Assembly: GCF_002563795.1 (NCBI RefSeq)
Contig: NZ_PDJL01000003.1
Span: forward strand, 62,001 to 126,000
Direction of reading: 5' to 3'
Source of the DNA: Vibrio sp. ES.051
Lineage (GTDB): Bacteria; Pseudomonadota; Gammaproteobacteria; Enterobacterales; Vibrionaceae
DNA length: 64,000 bases
Shown in pieces: positions 62,559 to 64,000 of this stretch (within the stretch, counting starts at the first letter, position 1; the number at the start of each line of letters is the position of its first letter). The notes beneath the pieces are model-generated. The model saw nothing but the letters and a program-made list of their open reading frames with translations, was not told the DNA's origin and ran no database searches. A program made the translations under genes and the position numbers.

Positions 62559-63055
62559 TTTATGCGGTTCCTAATGATGGTGAGCGAGTGGCAAACCATT
62601 TTGTTAAAGCGCCATACATTGCAATTTGTTCTGATACTGACGGAATATTAAAAAACTTAGTGAACATCGCTTCGATGCCACAATCTGGCTGCCACGCGAA
62701 GTCTCAGCTGATTCAGTCATTACAAGAGTACAATGTGGATGCCGTTTTAGTGCGTAATATTGGTGAACGAGCGCTGGAAAAACTGCTTCGTGATGGCACA
62801 CAAGTATTCAGGCTGTTAACCCGTAGCTCGTTAGAAGATGTTCTCGGAGTATCAAGAGAGCGATTGACTGATCGATCTCAGGGCCGTCCTTCTACAAACC
62901 ATAAGAAAAAGGGTGGATGTGATTCATGCCGCTGTGGTGGCAAAGCAACGAAGCCTTCACTGCTAGCTCGGCCAAAACAACTCGATACCGCGTTCACCAT
63001 GAAATCTAGCCCAGCTATACTTAGTTTACGGGCTTCTGTTCATAAGGCAGATTAA
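62555..63055 (+). CDS. NifX/NifB-domain protein with Cys-rich tail
   Basis: 166 residues. N-terminal dinitrogenase iron-molybdenum cofactor domain (1-~100; MIYAVPNDGERVANHFVKAP, NVDAVLVRNIGERALEKL). The C-terminus has GGCDSCRCGGK, which may bind metal or an iron-sulfur cluster. No nitrogenase genes are in view, so the role is probably cofactor or metal handling rather than nitrogen fixation. Confidence 0.82.
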   Translation: MIYAVPNDGERVANHFVKAPYIAICSDTDGILKNLVNIASMPQSGCHAKSQLIQSLQEYNVDAVLVRNIGERALEKLLRDGTQVFRLLTRSSLEDVLGVSRERLTDRSQGRPSTNHKKKGGCDSCRCGGKATKPSLLARPKQLDTAFTMKSSPAILSLRASVHKAD

Positions 63056-63056
63056 T

Positions 63057-63266
63057 ATGGTGTGGTTATTTACTTTTATTGGTTTTCTCGCGATTATTTT
63101 GTTGATGTCACTTGGGGTGATCTTTCACAACAAACGTATTCAAGGCAGTTGTGGTGGCTTGAATCATGTAGGCGTTGATAAGGTGTGTAATTGCGAAACC
63201 TCTTGTGCAGAGTCAGAGCGTCGTTTATATCAAATTTCTGAGCCTAACTCGTCGCCTGAGCGTTAA
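63057..63266 (+). CDS. NqrM-like (DUF539) small membrane protein
   Basis: 69 residues. One N-terminal helix (LFTFIGFLAIILLMSLGVIF), then RIQGSCGGLNHVGVDKVCNC and ETSC: the four conserved Cys of NqrM, which inserts the Fe centre between NqrD and NqrE of the Na+-NQR complex. The usual nqrM sits beside the nqr operon, so this would be a second copy. One base after the NifX-like gene. Confidence 0.82.
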   Translation: MVWLFTFIGFLAIILLMSLGVIFHNKRIQGSCGGLNHVGVDKVCNCETSCAESERRLYQISEPNSSPER

Positions 63267-63647
63267 ACTTTTTCGCCCATTAAGATCATGCTTATATCAA
63301 CGAAATATACCTACTGATTTGTGGGCTTTCTCCCGAGACCAGTAGGTTAACCACGTTTCTCCCAATCCATTTTGCTAAAGCGACTGTAGTCACAAACGTT
63401 TTCAGGTGGCTTTATCTTGCCTATTTCGTGGGGCTGCGCATTGCTAGGGGATTGCCTATCTTTAGTCATTCTTCAGTTGGCGTAGTGACGCGTGACAAGA
63501 ATAAGAAGAATGAAGAGAACACCGAAACCCAAAAATGCAATCACAGGGTTAAAAATTGCCGTAAGGGTCTAAATTTTACACTGGTACTTTGGCCCATTAT
63601 CAGTTCCGTTCTACGCTTAATATTCGATTTAAAAAAGGAGAATCAAG
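63267..63647. other. Gap with a hairpin after the NqrM-like gene
   Basis: 381 bases. ACCTACTG...CAGTAGGT (63309-63316, 63340-63347) forms an eight-base stem with no T tract. No gene supported. Confidence 0.5.
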
Positions 63648-63842
63648 ATGGCTGTCATTAAGCAGGATATTCCCAATCGTGTAACGGTTTACCATGACAA
63701 TGTCGAGCAAGAACAAGAGCTGAAAAATGCGATGCTGCCGGAAAAACCGCGTTACTTTAACGGTGCTCCAACTTACAGAGCGAGCAGTGTCGAAGAATTT
63801 GAAAGTAAAATCAGTCAGATCGGCTTGTCTCTAGACAAGTAA
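63648..63842 (+). CDS. Small conserved-looking hypothetical protein
   Basis: 64 residues, soluble, acidic. An AGGAG site lies about 8-10 bases before the ATG and a perfect terminator 18 bases after the stop, so it behaves as a genuine monocistronic gene. No family recognised; motif NGAPTYRASSVEEFESKISQ is notable. Confidence 0.75.
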   Translation: MAVIKQDIPNRVTVYHDNVEQEQELKNAMLPEKPRYFNGAPTYRASSVEEFESKISQIGLSLDK

Positions 63843-63859
63843 ATTTCCTTGGATACTTA

Positions 63860-63894
63860 AAGCGCCCTCATCTCATGAGGGCGCTTTTGTTTTA
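63860..63894 (+). terminator. Terminator after the small hypothetical gene
   Basis: Thirteen-base perfect stem AAAGCGCCCTCAT/ATGAGGGCGCTTT, loop CTC, then TGTTTT. Confidence 0.92.
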
Positions 63895-63921
63895 CCTGCC
63901 AAGGATTGAGACTGAGGAAAG

Positions 63922-64000
63922 TCAGCTTTGCTGAGCACGACTTTGGCACACTTGTTGTTGAATGGCGGGTGGGGCTGGTTCGTAGTGACTCAAGGTCATA
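63922..64000 (-). CDS. Possible C-terminal end of a minus-strand gene
   Basis: A minus-strand frame open to the window edge ends ...PAIQQQVCQSRAQQS at a TGA (63922-63924). Only about 25 codons are visible. It may be the end of a gene continuing beyond 64000, or chance. Confidence 0.3.
   Translation of the reverse strand, partial: MTLSHYEPAPPAIQQQVCQSRAQQS

Noticed and set aside
62268..63055. Nitrogen-fixation locus
   Set aside because: The NifX-like domain alone does not imply nitrogenase, and no nifHDK or nifB/E/N genes are present.
63473..63568. Minus-strand hydrophobic frame reading AFLGFGVLFILLILVTRHYA
   Set aside because: No ATG and no ribosome site; only a GTG inside the frame. Could be a micropeptide, but the evidence is too thin.
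63428..63661. 77-codon plus-strand frame upstream of the last small gene
   Set aside because: Low-complexity, no ribosome site, and its end overlaps the ribosome site and start of a better-supported gene.

Overview
The window looks like a piece of the second chromosome of a Harveyi-clade Vibrio (V. parahaemolyticus, V. alginolyticus or a close relative). The basis is a complete lateral-type flagellar flgA/M/N + flgB-L locus, a second groES-groEL pair, a TonB2-type exbB-exbD-tonB-TPR operon, a Vibrio-style OmpU-like porin, an NrtR/pncA/pncB salvage module and a ProVWX osmolyte importer. GC content and codon use look uniform apart from a decayed IS982-family transposase and a few non-coding stretches. 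I see no rRNA, tRNA or CRISPR array.

Layout. 1-2.7 kb: TonB energising complex and a TPR partner. 3.1-4.2 kb: porin. 4.4-9.9 kb: ordinary metabolic and envelope genes (M14 carboxypeptidase, L-serine dehydratase, DUF218 protein, membrane protein, DUF333 lipoprotein, Nudix hydrolase). 10.3-22.9 kb: lateral flagellar hook-basal-body genes. The minus-strand genes flgA, flgM, flgN and a lytic transglycosylase diverge from the plus-strand flgBCDEFGHIJKL and a final uncharacterised gene. A sigma54-like promoter precedes flgB and a sigma28-like promoter precedes flgM. 23.0-25.7 kb: giant DUF2339 membrane protein. 26.0-29.2 kb: RpiR regulator, glucose-family PTS IICB and NanE, probably N-acetylmannosamine use, with a perfect CRP site. 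29.7-31.7 kb: type 2 IPP isomerase, duplicated DUF3012 lipoprotein, rhodanese. 32.0-33.9 kb: groES2-groEL2 behind a heat-shock-like promoter.

34.25-34.62 kb: IS982-family remnant. 34.7-49.8 kb: the most striking region, one minus-strand array of five GH92 alpha-mannosidase lipoprotein genes preceded by a fructose-family PTS IICB and IIA. Hairpins sit in most junctions. I read it as an alpha-mannoside (possibly N-glycan or mannosylglycerate-like) utilisation locus, with lipid-anchored enzymes releasing sugar that the PTS imports and phosphorylates.

50.3-54.4 kb: msrA, a VOC protein, then nicotinamidase, NrtR regulator and divergent nicotinate phosphoribosyltransferase with repeated candidate operators. 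54.6-58.4 kb: small hypothetical protein, glycine-zipper lipoprotein, EamA transporter divergent from a LysR regulator, NlpE-like lipoprotein. 58.7-61.9 kb: proXWV. 62.3-63.3 kb: tight DUF134 / NifX-like / NqrM-like operon behind a perfect palindrome, followed by a small conserved-looking gene and a strong terminator. The final 80 bases may hold the end of a minus-strand gene.
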